DNA of 64,000 bases from Cynocephalus volans (Eukaryota; Chordata; Mammalia; Dermoptera; Cynocephalidae). Positions 11,760 to 25,800 of the stretch are shown here, in pieces; position 1 is the stretch's first letter, and each line of letters begins with the position of its first letter. The translations under genes were made by a program, and so were the position numbers. Location of the stretch: contig NC_084460.1 in the NCBI RefSeq assembly GCF_027409185.1, positions 148,883,569-148,947,568 on the forward strand, read 5' to 3'. The notes below the pieces were generated by a model. That model was not told where the DNA came from. It ran no database searches and was given only the letters and a program-made list of their open reading frames with translations.

Positions 11760-11985
11760 AGTGAAGAAAGCAGATAACAAACAAATACAAATAGCAGATG
11801 ATGTTAAGTTCTGGAGAAAGACTTAAAATAAGAGAGATGAGATAAGATAGAAATTGTCAGGGTGGCTTGTTTAGGTTGGGTGGTCAATGACGGCCTTTCT
11901 GAAAGGTGATATTTAAGTAAAGATCTGAATGATGAGGACCAAGGGAGGAAACGAATAGTACAAAGACCCTGAAGAGGGGCTATCA
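11760..11985 (-). mobile_element. L2 LINE fragment, antisense
   Basis: The sequence has the antisense L2 pattern, with 'TTTCTGAAAGGTGATATTTAAG' and 'GACCAAGGGAGGAAACGAATAG'-like blocks. It is diverged and has no intact frame. Confidence 0.5.
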
Positions 11986-12373
11986 TTTTATAATTTTTGT
12001 GATTATAGAAAATTCTAATTCTTTAAGATTTATTTCCTTCTATTGAATGGCTGGATCTTCTCAGAGGTCTGTTGTTTTGTTTGGTCCTTATGGGGGTGGG
12101 GGGAGGAGAAAGTTATCCAGGTAGTGAATGAGTTCTGAGAGGCTTTTTGGGTCCTACATCAACTAGCTTAGGCTCAGAAAAGGAATGAACAGAAGAAATG
12201 ACATGCTGTAAATGTATCTGGCACATGAGCAGTCCAGCTGTGTGCGGGCAGGAGGGATGCAGCTGTGGGTAACAAAGAAAACTGTCACCTGCTTCCTAAT
12301 ACAGGTATCCTTCCCCTACTTCACAACACACCAGCCTGCAGCACTGAGCTTAGCAAGGGTCTGTTGTCTAACC

Positions 12374-12473
12374 ACTTATTATCTACTGGCTTCTTCCCAT
12401 TTATTATCCACTCACTTTTTCCCATTTATTATCTACTGGCTTTTTCCCAGTTATTATCCAGTTGATTTTTCAA
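12374..12473 (+). repeat. Minisatellite, 25-bp unit, four copies
   Basis: Four consecutive 25-base units start at 12374, 12399, 12424 and 12449. Each has TTATTATC near its start and a TTTTTCCC-like end. Units 1 and 3 are nearly identical (CTACTGGCTT core); units 2 and 4 are more diverged. A 22-base A-run follows at about 12532-12553. Confidence 0.8.
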
Positions 12474-13009
12474 TGCCAGACCTACTATTATATGCTAGGC
12501 ATTATCTTAGGTGCTGAGGTTATATTAGTTTAAAAAAAAAAAAAAAAAAAAAAGAACAAAATTTCTTATCTGCATAGAGCTGTGAAATGAACCTGAAGAA
12601 CTTTAAGCAAGAAAATAGTAAAATTATCAAATCTGCATTTTAAAAAGCACTTTCATATTCTTTGCACATTCTTGCATTGGTTCACTTGTTATATAACAAG
12701 CATGTACTGGTTTTGGAATGTGAAAAAAACATTCAAAATAAAATATCAAATAAAGAAAAGAGCTTCTGCTGGCAATGTAGAGGAATGCATGGAGGACAGG
12801 CAAGACTGCTAGCAAGGAGAATGGTTAGGGAACTGTTGCTATCAGTAACACAGGGGAGAAGTGAAGAGGGGTTGAGGGGAGGAATCACTGAAGGGAATAA
12901 AGACTAGGGAAGAGACTCAAATGTTATTAAGACAGTAGAATCAATAACAGGAAAAGGTAAACAGGAGAACTTCCAAATATGGGGCTTGGGCAGACACATT
13001 TAAGAGGAA

Positions 13010-13890
13010 CTCATAAACATATAAAAAAGGGCAGTATACAAAATTTTATATAATATATGAATATGCATAGAAAGTTCATCAAAATGTTAGCAGTAGCTGG
13101 CTCTGGATGGTAAGCCAATCGCTTTTTAAAAAAATTCTTTCCTACATCTTCAAAATTTATCAAAAAAGTGTACTTCTGTGTACATTTTGTATATTTCTGA
13201 AGCACATTCATTTCAAAACACAGTTTACATTTATTAATAAAAATTCTATGGTTGTAAACTTCCTTGAGAAAGAAATGTTGGTCAAATAGCAAACCATTCT
13301 GTATTTCATAAACTTACTGTACTGTCCATAATTAATTTGAATGTCTTTGTGTGTCCTGGCTGACTATGAGATTATAATGGTAAAGTAATAACCACCCTAG
13401 CTATGTATTTTTTTTCTTCTGTTCAGGAAATTCACTAGCTGAGAGAGGTGACAGAACTGAAAGCAGATATTTTATTGACAGAATTATATGATTACTAAAC
13501 TAAGTAATCACTGTAGTCACTTAACAACTGCATGACCCTACCTTGGGCTTTCCACATATATCTACATGACTGACTCCCTCACTTCAAATGCCATCTTCTC
13601 AGTAAGGCCCATGATGATTATCCTAATTAAAAGAGCAACATGCCTTTGTTGTCATCGCCACCATAGGCTTCCTGATCTTCTTTTACCTGCTTCATTGTTT
13701 TCAATTATACTTATCATCTAATGTATAATTTATCAATTGTATTTACTGTGTATCTCACCACCTTGAATGTAAGCTCCTGAAGTCATACATGGATTTTTGT
13801 TGTTTTTGTTTCCAAAAGCATCCCCATCACCAGAACAATGCCTAACACATAGCAGATGCTCAATAAATTTTGCTGAATTAACTGATGCAT
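13010..13890 (+). mobile_element. Old L1M 3' end, then L2 3' end, both sense
   Basis: About 13010-13230 resembles an L1M 3' UTR (GTAGCTGGCTCTGGATGG and AT-rich tail). About 13560-13890 is L2: 'CTCAGTAAGGCCCATGATGA', 'TTGAATGTAAGCTCCTGAAG', then 'ACAATGCCTAACACATAGCA' and the 'GATGCTCAATAAATTTTGCTGAAT' terminal block. The L2 assignment is firmer than the L1M one. Confidence 0.65.
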
Positions 13891-13984
13891 GAGTAAATAA
13901 AAGAATAAAAGAATAAATTAAATAAATATTTGGTTTTAAAAAGTACAAACAGTTATTTTACAAATGACCAACAGTCATTATATA

Positions 13985-14173
13985 TATATATTTATTTTTA
14001 TTTTTATTTTTATTTTTTTCTTTTCAGTAAGGGGATCTTAACCCTTTACTTGGTGTTGTCAGCACCATGCTCTCCCAAGTGAACTAACCGGCCATCCCTA
14101 TATAGGGATCTGAATCCGTGACCTTGGTGTTATCAGCCCTACACTCTCCCAAGTGAGCCACGGGATGGCCCTA
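13985..14173 (-). mobile_element. tRNA-derived SINE, dimer (CYN/t-SINE type)
   Basis: Read on the minus strand, it begins GGGCCATCCCGTGGCTCACT and has two tRNA-like units with B-box-like 'GGATTCAGATCC' type blocks. It ends CCCCTTACTGAAAAG plus an A-rich tail, seen here as TTTTTATTTTTA at 13985-14020. The two-unit structure matches the copies at 34848 and 53291. Confidence 0.8.
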
Positions 14174-14179
14174 ATATTT

Positions 14180-15527
<1,348 letters not shown>

Positions 15528-16199
15528 TTAATAAAATTAACTTTACAACTTAAATGACATGATAGCGTTATTCATCATATTTAAGTACTAAGCAGAACAT
15601 TTTTCATTTGCTTATGCAATCAACATTATATCCAAGTATACTGGTTTGGAGAAAGGCTCGACACTATAAAATATCCAACTAGAAATTACTCTATGCAAAT
15701 AAAAATTTCTTTCTTTCTTTTTTTTTGTAACTGATATAACCCCAATACCTAGCATATAATAGATATTTAATAAGTGTCTGTTAAGTGAATAAGTGAATTA
15801 ATTCTTCCCTTTAAGGCTATTTACTCTCCAAGTTACAAAAAATAAAAATTTCAACTGTTCAACACCATAGTTATCCCCTGGGATTGTTACAACTTCTGTG
15901 GAGTTACAAAGAAAACCATGAACATTTAGAAAACAGGAAGAGTTTAGAAGAATAGAAGAAGCTACAAAGAGTAAGACCATTTTTAAAAAATCAGCTGTAT
16001 TAAAGCTACAATTGGAATAAAGAGACTTTGGAGGGCAGCCTCCAAACAGAAACACTGTATTTCATTATTTCTATAGAAACGTTTTGTATATTCCAATAAA
16101 TTTACAATTGATTTTTCTGGACTTCCAAATATGACAACACAAAGAAGGTATAGGATGTGTATGATTACAACTGCCAAAGATTAGTAATGACAATAAGAG

Positions 16200-16440
16200 A
16201 TTTAAAAGATCCCTGAAAGACTTCACAGAGGAGATGGGACTTAGGCTTTAAAGCTAGGTAGGATTTAAACAGTCAGAAGAGTGACCTAAGTAAGGGAAAT
16301 GGCAAAGTCAAGAAAGTAGGAACAAACTGAACACTGCAGCTGGAGCAAATCCTTCCGACAGTGAATGCTGACAGAAGCCAGACTGAAGAGGCTCTGGAGA
16401 TAGAGAACGGGGAGCCACTGAAGGGGATGGGCAGACCAGT
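16200..16440 (-). mobile_element. L2 LINE fragment, antisense
   Basis: Antisense L2 pattern: 'ACTTCACAGAGGAGATGG', 'TAGGTAGGATTTAAACAG' and 'GGAGCCACTGAAGGGGATGG'. A short L2-like 3' end also lies at about 15735-15800. Confidence 0.55.
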
Positions 16441-16637
16441 ATAATAATTAAGATGATTATAATAATGTTTTATTAACGTTCACCTTGCAGAAGCTCTACA
16501 CTAAATGGAAGTGAGAGTGATAGCCAGTTTCTGGAGAGGTATGAAAATGAAAAGAAAAAAATGGAAATGAGAAAACTCGTAAAAAATTAATAGAACCTGC
16601 TGGTTCTACGGTTATAGAGAAGAATTCAAGCTTCATG

Positions 16638-16698
16638 TTTGTCTCTTCCATTCTTTCTTCATCACTGGAATCCACTACAAATATTACCCCACAGGACT
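16638..16698 (-). pseudogene. Second partial copy of ARL13B exon 3 in intron 2
   Basis: Sixty-one bases match exon 3 at 15298-15358 with four differences, so about 93% identity. It lies 1.15 kb upstream of the real exon in the same orientation. In the exon frame it still reads [18 protein letters not shown]. Three of the four changes are synonymous; the other turns Y into C. An in-frame TAA lies four codons upstream, and similarity stops abruptly on both sides. No good acceptor or donor flanks it. It is probably a partial-exon duplication; function is not implied. Confidence 0.85.
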
Positions 16699-16699
16699 T

Positions 16700-16920
16700 T
16701 GTTTAGAGCTGCATGGTCAAAACAGTAGCCACAACCACATGAGGCATTTTAAATTTCAGTGAATTAAAATAAAATAAAATTAAAAATTCAGTTGCTTAGC
16801 TGCACCAGCTACATTTCAAATGCTCTAATGCTGCATGTGGCTACCAAACAGAGCCAATATATAACATTTCCACCACTGCAGAAAGTTCTATTGAACAATG
16901 CTGCTTTAGAGGATCTTATT
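16700..16920 (+). mobile_element. hAT-type non-autonomous DNA transposon
   Basis: Phrases 'AGTAGCCACAACCACATGAGGCA', 'GCTGCATGTGGCTACCA' and 'GAAAGTTCTATTGAACAATG' recall the old hAT (Charlie-like) family with AGCCACATGTGGCTA palindromes. The same family occurs at 34765-35230. Family name not fixed. Confidence 0.55.
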
Positions 16921-17224
16921 CCTACATTTAGCAAAACATTTCCTATTACAAAGATAAATTTGAAAGGCATTTGCTAGGTTCAGGTGTGACTGAGAAACAG
17001 ACTCCCTTTTGCACCACTCCCTTTTGCAAGCACCTTAGTACAGTTTACACAGCTCCAAAGAAAGTTAACAGAGCCATTACAAGTCACATTTTTGTTAATA
17101 CCATCATCATCTAAAAAGAGGAACAACCAAGGTTAAACCTAATACAAGAAGCCTGATTTTCCAGAAACATAATTACACTAGACATTTAAAACGGAGGATC
17201 TGTTCCTAGCCAAAACTTGTTTCC

Positions 17225-17605
17225 ATATATAAAATAGGCGGCTGTCTTTGAATGTCCCCTTCAAAACTCATGTTGAAATTTAATTGCCAATTTAACGGTA
17301 TTAAGAGGTGAGATCTTCAAGAGGTGATTAGTCCAAAAGGGCTACACCCTCACGAATGGATTAATGCCTTTATAATGGTAGTGGGTTAGTTATCATGGGA
17401 GTAGGCTCCTGATAAAAGGACAAGTTCAGCCCTCATTTGCTCCCTGCCTTCACTTTCCACCATGGAATGAGGCCTTCACCAAATGCCAGTGCCATGCTCT
17501 TGGACTTCCCAGCCTCCAGAAATGTAAGCCAAATAAACTTCTGTTCTTTATAAATTACCCAGTCTGTGCTACTCTGTTAATGCAGCAGAAAATAAACCAA
17601 GACAA
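17225..17605 (+). mobile_element. MaLR (MST-like) solo LTR, sense
   Basis: Order of motifs as in MST/THE LTRs: 'CCTTCAAAACTCATGTTGAA', 'GAGGTGATTAGTCC', 'CTTTATAAT', 'CACCATGGAATGAGGCCTTC', 'CAGCCTCCAGAAATGTAAG' and 'TATAAATTACCCAGTCTGTG'. It ends near 'AAAATAAACCAAGAC'. No internal region adjoins it. Confidence 0.7.
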
Positions 17606-17739
17606 GTATGAATTGAGAGAAGCCCTCAGCAAATCATCAATGAAAACAAATCAACTTTGCTAGAGCAGGGGTAAGGGAACTAACATGTACCAAACACCTA
17701 CTTTGTACCAGGACTTCGTTAAACATCAAAATGCAAAGG

Positions 17740-18030
17740 TGAATTAGATACGGTTGCTGTCCTCAAAGAACACACAGTGCAAAACCCAGAGACAGAATGT
17801 TAATGGGAATAACATAGAATTGGTATGTTCTGTGAAAAAGCCTGAAGGATACTGTGAGAGAATTCCAAACAAGGAGTGAGACAATGAAGAGGGAGGAGAG
17901 TTATAGTCTAGAAAAGCTTCAGAGAATAAATGAAGTGTGAATGAAGTCTTAAAAGCTGTATAATTGTAATGCCGAAAGGAGAACAACATTCTAGGCAGAG
18001 GCAGCCATGTAAGCACAGATAAAGTGATGG
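17740..18030 (-). mobile_element. L2 LINE fragment, antisense
   Basis: Antisense L2-like wording, such as 'ACATTCTAGGCAGAGGCAGC' and 'AAGCACAGATAAAGTGATGG'. Diverged. Confidence 0.45.
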
Positions 18031-18080
18031 CAATATTTCCAGTAAACCAATCCAAATTAAGGAAATTTTTTCAAGGTTAT

Positions 18081-18160
18081 ATGAGGGTAATTCAAAAAGT
18101 TTGTGGAAAAATAAAAGATAATATGAAAGTTTCCATGAACTTTTTGAAATATCTGGCTAT
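18081..18160. mobile_element. Mariner-like palindromic MITE, copy 3
   Basis: Left end GAGGGTAATTCAAAAAGTTT; right arm CCATGAACTTTTTGAAATAT; flanked by TA. The right terminus has drifted. Confidence 0.8.
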
Positions 18161-18279
18161 GGTAGGCAGAGCCAAGACTCAAATCCAGATCTTCAGGACT
18201 TCAAAAGCCTGTTTCTTTTGATAAATGGAATACTCTCTACTCTTGCCTCTGGTTCCTACTCAGGATTTGTGTTTCAAGA

Positions 18280-18475
18280 CTTAAGACTAAATGTTCAGGT
18301 ACAACTTCCCCCATAAATCCTTTTCTGATTCCCACCATTTCCAATATCATCTTCACCCTCTATCATATTATTCTATCTTCTTGCTGATCTTCACAATAGC
18401 CGATACCTTCCCAACAAGTGGGACCATGTCTTTGAATCCTTAGAACTCAACATAAAGCGTATAGGGCTCAATACT
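18280..18475 (+). mobile_element. L2 LINE 3' fragment, sense
   Basis: 'CCTTTTCTGATTCCCACC' through 'GTGGGACCATGTCTTTGAAT' and 'GGGCTCAATA' follow the L2 3' end order. From 18475 to 19850 I recognise nothing apart from a T-run at 18864-18879. Confidence 0.5.
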
Positions 18476-19849
18476 ATACCACCAAACTGCTAAGATAGCT
18501 TAAGTAGCTGTTTATAAATCCATTCTTCCTTTTGTCCTTCCATATATTTATCTATCCATCCTTGTAATAATTTATTGAGGTATTATCAATAAATACTTAT
18601 TGATTATATGCTAAGCAGTGTGCAAAGTTACATGCCAAGTAGTGTGCAGGTTCTAGAACACAAAGATTAATGAGATCCATCTTGTGATCTTACGAAGCTC
18701 TCAGTCTATTGGGGAAATATATATAAATAAATAACTACAATATATCAAAGTCATGATAATATCCAACAATGCCAGGGACCTATCCACAACAAAGAATTTT
18801 CATACTCAAACAATAGAGCAGTTCCCTATTTCAAAACACTACTGTGATAGAGAATCCCAGGATTTTTTTTTTTTTTTTTAACCTCAGCACAAGACAATTT
18901 AAGACAGACTACAATCCCCAGAATCTATGGCAACTAGGGGTGACCTTGAGAGCAAGTTCTAGCAAGTGGTATGCTGTTAAATATTTAACAACGAATTTGG
19001 AGGGGGGAAACCCTAATTTGTATTGTCTGCCAATGTCCATGGTGTAAATATTCCCACCATGGCCAACTTCAAACTAGCAATGTGAGGTACCTTAACACAG
19101 AATTGGGCAGAGATATGCATAATTGGCTCTTGCTATTTGATAAGAGCCACTATGAGCAAGCAGGAGCTGGGTTCAGAACACCACTGCTTTTAGTCAATGG
19201 CATGTTAACTAAAGTGCTGCAGCAGCTTCTGGTTCATGCTCTTAAAGGAAAGGAGGATCGCCTTCCCTTATTCTTTACCTCTTCCAACCAGTTGAAACGC
19301 ACTTGTTGTAGTGAGTTACCCTAGACAGTGAAGGTGAGGGAGGACACTATGCACAGTAAAGCAAATTGGAGAAGTTGTGGAGTCCCTAGCACCGTGGAGC
19401 TGCTACACCAGTCCTAGACCACTTTCACCTAGGCTGTTATGAGAGAGAAATAAACTTCTACCTTGTTGAACCACTCTTGGTTAGAACAGTTGAACCTATG
19501 CCCAAATAATGCAATCCCTTTGACAGCTATGAATAAAAGAAGTTGTAAGAAAGAGGTGAAGTTCATGGTAGAGAAGCTACTTTTAAATTAAGAATGTATT
19601 GTGACACCACAGATGAAAGACACTGAGGATTTGGATTTAGGCAATGGCAATACAGTTAGAGAGGAGGTAGATAAAACTCAAGAGAAACTAGTAAATGAAA
19701 AAAAAAAAAAAAGCTGAGAGACTAAAAGAAGAATGAGCAATGAATGGAAGACTAGAACCCATGGAGAAGGCTGTCTACTACACCTAAGAGGACTGGCTTA
19801 AACAACTAGAACTCCAAAATGAGTAAAACTTCCCTTAGAAATTTTACGG

Positions 19850-20250
19850 AGAAGTGGAGAGATACACAAACAAAATGCAGTAAGTGATATAACCCAGGCA
19901 CAGAAAGAGAAATACCGCATGTCCTCACTCATATGTGGGAGCTGAATTAATAAACAAACAAACAATAAAGAAAGAAGGAGAGAGAGAGAGAAAAACAAAC
20001 AACGGTCACAGTAATACATTGAACTTTTAGAAGAGAACAGAACTGTGGTTATTAGAAGTGGAAAGGAGGAGGGAGTTAATGAGAAATTATGAGAATTTGG
20101 TTAACAAACATAAAAAATGATTACTTTTTATAATGATGAATAAGTTAACCATCCTGATTTGACTATCACATATTGTACACAACAACTGAGAGTCAACTTT
20201 GTACCCCACAAATATGTATAATCAATTACGCTTAAATAAAAAAGAAAGAA
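19850..20250 (+). mobile_element. L1 LINE, 5'-truncated, 3' end sense
   Basis: The canonical end of L1 ORF2 and 3' UTR: 'CGCATGTCCTCACTCATATG' with 'TGGGAGCTGAAT', a G-rich polypurine tract (20058-20085), 'TACCCCACAAATATGTATAA' and an A-rich tail to about 20255. It serves here as the in-window reference for the L1 3' UTR. Confidence 0.85.
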
Positions 20251-20861
20251 AAAAATTAATAAATAGTGATACAAGTAGGTATAAGTAAGAGTAGGCCAAA
20301 AAAGAGGACAATTCTACTAATTGGAATGGTAACGGTTGGGGGCAGTTGGGGATAAGAAAAGACTTCATAAAAGATGAGATTATATGACAAAAATATGTCT
20401 TTAAAGATAAGTAAATATTGTCTCCAGTAAGACAAGTGGGTACAGCATAAACAAAAATACAAAAACATGACAAGGCTAAATTTAGGAAACTTCAAGTAGT
20501 CCTATGTAACAGGAAGCTTAAAAAAAAATTCAATATATAAAAAAAAATTCTAGGTAAGAAATCAGTCAGCCACTGGAGTAGGCTAAAGAGTAAACAGGAG
20601 ATGAAGAACAAAAACAGAGCAAAAGGGAGCTCAAAGTTGAAAGCAGTCTTGACTTTTGGTTTATGATGTCATAATGTGAACATTTTAAGACTCAGAAAGA
20701 TATACGGAGGTGGAACATAGAAAAGAAAGGGCCTGTAGGAAAGAGGATATTCTAAGTACACAAAACAAATTAGATGGTCTGATTAGCAAATTCTTAGGTG
20801 TCTGCTCCCTTGAATGTAAGGCTTTGAAGGAATGGAAGAAGAGAAGTTTAGATAAGGTGTC

Positions 20862-21165
20862 ACGGCCTACAGTTCAAATCTGGCTTGCCACCTGTTTTTG
20901 TATGGCTCACAAGCTAAGAATGTGTTCTCCATATTTAAATGACTGAAAAAAATTTAAAGAATAACAATATTTCTTAAATAAAAATTATGTGAAATTCAAA
21001 TTTCAGTGTCCATAGATATACTTTCATTGGAAAATAGCCATGCTCATTCCTGTACATATTGTCTACAGCTGCTCTCACAATATGCGTAAATGATAAAGAT
21101 TGTATGGCTTCCAGGCCTAAACTATTTACTATCTGGCTATTACAGAAAGAGTTTGCTGAGCCCAG
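20862..21165 (-). mobile_element. hAT-type non-autonomous DNA transposon
   Basis: 'CCACCTGTTTTTGTATGG', 'AAAATAGCCATGCTCATTCC', 'TATTGTCTACAGCTGCT' and 'AGAAAGAGTTTGCTGAGCCC' follow, in reverse orientation, an old mammalian hAT element. Subfamily not fixed. Confidence 0.55.
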
Positions 21166-22024
21166 GTTTAGATGATGACAGTGAGTGCTCTGTGAATATA
21201 TAACCTAGGAGACAGCACAAGAGGTACCAAAAAGGTTTTAGAAAAATCCATACACAATAATACACAACTTACATCTAATGTTACATTGCAGAATTTGGGG
21301 CGACAAAATATTTTCCTCCAACAGTGCGTTTTGCAAGGTGTTAATAAATAACCCACCTCCCCAACTATTTGGTATGCACGATATCTTGTTAGAATCATCA
21401 GTTTTCAGGAACAAATACATGTTAGGCTTTTCTCCCAATTCATACCCTTAAGATGCCTGGTTGGTGACATATCCTCTGTGCCCAACATATTCACTAGCAC
21501 AGACACAAGTAGTTAAATTAAGACTAACCAACTAAACAATCCAGTGAGATGTAATATATAAGATATAAAGCCCTTAAATGATATAGAGGCCCTATCTTTA
21601 ACATAACTATTAAAATTACATATCATATTGAGAAAAAGCAACAAAAGATGAAAAGAGAGCTATGCTGGCTAACTGTACTACTACCTCCCTTTCATCTCAA
21701 CATAGCCAAATTCTGGCCAAGAAAATACAAGTAGATATGGCTATTTTTAAATGTGGGGCATGTCATTCTTCTTTTCACTTTTTTCCGTCTTGTTGTCTAG
21801 AACTCAGATACAATCCCTTCTGACTGATCAGAGACCTCAAGAAGCCTCTGCATCTCTGCATCTATTCAAATCTGAAACATGATAATAGGCTGGTACCATT
21901 AAGCCAGAGCCTATGAACCAAATTGGTCACAAGTTTGCTAAGAATATAGAGTAATGGAGTGTACACTATCTGTACCCAATTAATATGTGATAGAGTAATT
22001 TAACATAAATAAATAAATAATTCA

Positions 22025-22207
<183 letters not shown>

Positions 22208-22734
22208 TCATTTGAGCAACATTTAAGGAGCACCTACTATGTACAAGGCAATCTGCTGGATACTAAGGCATATAATGATGGATAAACTACAGATTCCAAA
22301 GCAAAACTCATGAAAAATACCCTTAAAGTGTTATCCTTTTATGCTCAAAGCAAGTAAGTAAAATTATACAATAGATAATCAAAGGGATACAGAAGAAATA
22401 AGGGAAAGAAAGAAGAAAGAAAGGGAGATAGGGAGACAGAGTCTAACACTGAGTTTTTTATCACAGCTAAAAATCCAATTAATTTTTTAGTTAATTGAAT
22501 TTCAGGAATTATCACAAATCTGTTTATCTCATGAAAGTACATAAGAAGAGAATTTTTGCTAGGACCTAGGCTCAACTCTGTTAATGGATATGTCACACTT
22601 TAACAAATATAAATCTTAAATATAATACAATACCATGATTGTTAACTTAAGTTCTAACATTTGTCAAAAGTATTCCTACAATGACAAAGTTTAAAATGTT
22701 TCTGATGACATAGCCAAACTACATACAGCAGAAA

Positions 22735-22797
22735 AAAAAAACATATATATATATATACACATATATATGTACATATATATATATATATACACACACA
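22735..22797. repeat. AT/TACA microsatellite
   Basis: Alternating AT dinucleotides with interspersed ACAT/ACAC blocks, preceded by a short A-run at 22732-22741. Confidence 0.9.
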
Positions 22798-22799
22798 GT

Positions 22800-22925
22800 C
22801 TAATGTAGTTCAATTTTACCACTGAAGAAACACAAGACCAGATAAGTTAAATAATTTGTCAAAGGTCACACAATGAATCAGTTACAGAGTCAGTACCAGA
22901 ATCTAATTCACCTAACTTCCAGGAA
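22800..22925 (-). repeat. MIR SINE, antisense
   Basis: 'TTGTCAAAGGTCACACAATGA' and 'CAGAGTCAGTACCAGAATCT' are the antisense MIR core. Flanks from 22200-22730 and 22930-23690 hold no gene that I can support. Confidence 0.65.
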
Positions 22926-23699
22926 CTTCTTAAGACCAGGACGGGTATAAATGAACAAACCTATTTTACTGGTCCTGTTATCTTAGTGATCCAGTCCACC
23001 ACTAAAGCTCATTTGTGTTCCAGGCTGAAATTCTGCTCATTGTAATAAGTGACACAGTCCATTACCGCCATGGATTTGGGAATGAGAACAACTTTGAGAA
23101 TACAGAGAGAAAGCCACAGCTTAACACAGTTGCCATGTTAAGACCACAGGATAAGGTCACACTCCTACAAGATAGAGTCATGGTTTCTGCCAAGTACAGT
23201 TATTCCTCAGTGGCAATCAGTCCAAGCAAAGTTACAATCAGAACTTCGATGGCAGTAAAAGGTGTTTTTGCAACAGGGCAGTGGCCACAGAAGTTAACAT
23301 CTGCTAAGGAGAATGTAACAACTCACATGCCAAAAACAAACAAACAAAAAAATGAAACTAAAAAATAGAAAAATTTTTAAAACGATGTTCTTTAATCTTT
23401 CTAGGCCTGGCTTTCTTGGATCTGGACTTCCTGTTTTTAAATTCCAGATGTATTCAAAGGGTACATACAACAAAGAGAAAGGACAGAGGTGAGGATATGA
23501 CGCAGTCCAATTGCAAACTCAATCTTGCAAAAGCTAAATTGGTCATTTATTAAGCGAATAATCACTGACCAACTTCTATACACCAAACACCAAGTTCTGG
23601 GTACTTGAGATACACTTGTTTATTAAAGCAAGGACCACAACAACAAAATACAAAAAAAAACAGGCAAAGAAACTCTTCCTTTATTAAGGTTTCATTTTA

Positions 23700-24130
23700 G
23701 TGGCAAGAGACAGACAATAATGTATTAAATAGGTCAAGTATAAATTATATAGTATATTAGGAGGTGATTAAGTACTACAGGAAAAAAAGAATAGAGTACA
23801 GCAGGAGTGTTGGGAAGGAGAGATGAGGCACTTTTATACAGGGTGATCAGGGTGGGCCTCATTCAGAAGGCAGAATCCGAGCAAGGCCTTGAAGGAGAGA
23901 GTCACACATTTATCTGGGATGACAGAGAACAGCTGGAGCAAAGGCATTAAGGTAGGGATGTGTGGGAACATCCAAGGATCAGCAAGGAGGCCACTGTGAT
24001 GAAACCGAGAGAGAAATGGGCAGAGTAGGAAAGGAGGTGAGAGACATGTCAGAGGCCAGATCATGTAAGGACTTACAGGCCATAGTGAGGACTTCTACTG
24101 TGAGTGAAATGAAATGACATGACTCTCCAC
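23700..24130 (-). mobile_element. L2 LINE, antisense
   Basis: Clear antisense L2: 'CAAGGCCTTGAAGGAG', 'GCAAAGGCATTAAGGTAGGG', 'AGAGGCCAGATCATGTAAGG' and 'CTTACAGGCCATAGTGAGGA'. Frames are closed. Confidence 0.65.
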
Positions 24131-25590
24131 GTTAATTTCCTTTGTTATCTAGGAGCCTTAATCTTTTCTAAATGTTTCAACCATCCCATACCCACCATGG
24201 GAAATAAAGAGAAATCATGTTTATGCTTTACTCAGTGCAAGAATATGTTAAATCACAGTAAGCAGCATCCCCTGATGTCATCCCCAACTGGCTAGTGGTG
24301 AGACCAGCGGGAATGCCAAAGAGATCCATGGCAGATTATGAATTTATGGAGATGAAGTAGTATGTAAGGCCTAGGTACATCTACCCATGTGAAAATTTTA
24401 CCCGCATTATCAACTTAAACTTTAGAGCCTAGCAAGAAAACAGGCATTGGAGGGGTAATTACAGTAATGTGTGATAAGTGTTATAAAGAGAAAGTACCGG
24501 CAGCCACAGGAACAGAGAGCAGGTAACAAAGCCTTCCCTGGAAGTCAAAGACCATATCACAAATAAACATCAACCGAGTCAGCAGTTCCTAGAAACATCA
24601 TGAAAACTTCTCACATTCCTGTGGCAAATTAAAAATTCCTTAATACACCTTTTTAAGGAAAATAACCCCTCATTCTCTATTACATAGATGGCATCTTATG
24701 TTTTCTCCATTTTTGTCAAGATTTCAGTTTAAACAAACGAACTTCCAAATACACATCTATTACACATTTTGAAACATTGCTCTTAAAGCTACCAAGGATG
24801 TTAGCTTTTACCTTAAGAGACTGGCTTTTTTAACAAGGTATTAGGTTCAATCAAACCAAAAAAAGTCCTTCAAAAATGAAAATCACTTTGGAAAATTATA
24901 ATCATGTTAAGACTGGCACAAAATAAGTCCCACTGTACTTCTGTTTTTACTTTGACTATCCATGTAACTAATTTATGCCATATACTTGAAAAAAAGACTT
25001 TAATTAAATATTTGAGGTAAGGCCTTCCTGAATAAACAACATTAGCAGTACAAATAAAAAGGACAATATAAATTACTTCAATGCCTGATAGCAAAGCATT
25101 AAATTCATACTTTCAGAATACAATGGTTTTAAAAGTTTAACATTCACCTAAAACTCAAAATTCTTTGCAACTCTCTAAATAATAAACATGTACAATCTAT
25201 TTAATGTGTGTTAAAGCACACTTGTTATAGCTTTTAAAATATGGTAAATTATCACTTGGAACAGTTTGGCTGTGGTGCTATATGACAACAAAAAGATGAA
25301 AGATTGTGTCTTTTAGTCTTATGATTACTGATCAAACACATTCTCCCTTCAAATTGAAAAAATAATATACAGTATTCTTAGGTTTACAGTATCTGAAATA
25401 ATTGATACTAGCAATAAAACCAATCATTTAGTCATCTGGTCAAATGATATTCAATAAAAGCACATTAGGCTTTATGGACACAAAAACATGTCAGACATGA
25501 TTTCTATCCCAAAGTGCTCATCCTTTAGTGTGAGTGACTAAAACATAAATATTAATCCATTGTGACACTATGACAGTTTAAAATTTTCAT
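24130..25590. other. ARL13B intron 1, nothing recognised
   Basis: AT-rich sequence with no exon, RNA gene or nameable repeat by eye. Confidence 0.5.
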
Positions 25591-25599
25591 CTATGTAAG

Positions 25600-25800
25600 A
25601 TGATAAAAGAATACAGAGCAAAGGGACTTTATCCAGCCCAGAGATAGGGGGAAAGGTCAGGGAAGCTCCTCAGACAAGGTGATACCTGAGCTAAGTTCTT
25701 AAAGTGAGAAGTTTGCCAAGCAAGAGAGGGGTGAAAACAGGAAGAAGATGAAGGGATTCCAGACTGAGAACATGGCATGAGACACCATACGGTGCTGTTA
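25600..25800 (-). mobile_element. L2 LINE fragment, antisense
   Basis: 'GGAAGCTCCTCAGACAAGGTGA' and 'GAGCTAAGTTCTTAAAGTGA' match antisense L2 wording. Short and diverged. Confidence 0.5.
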
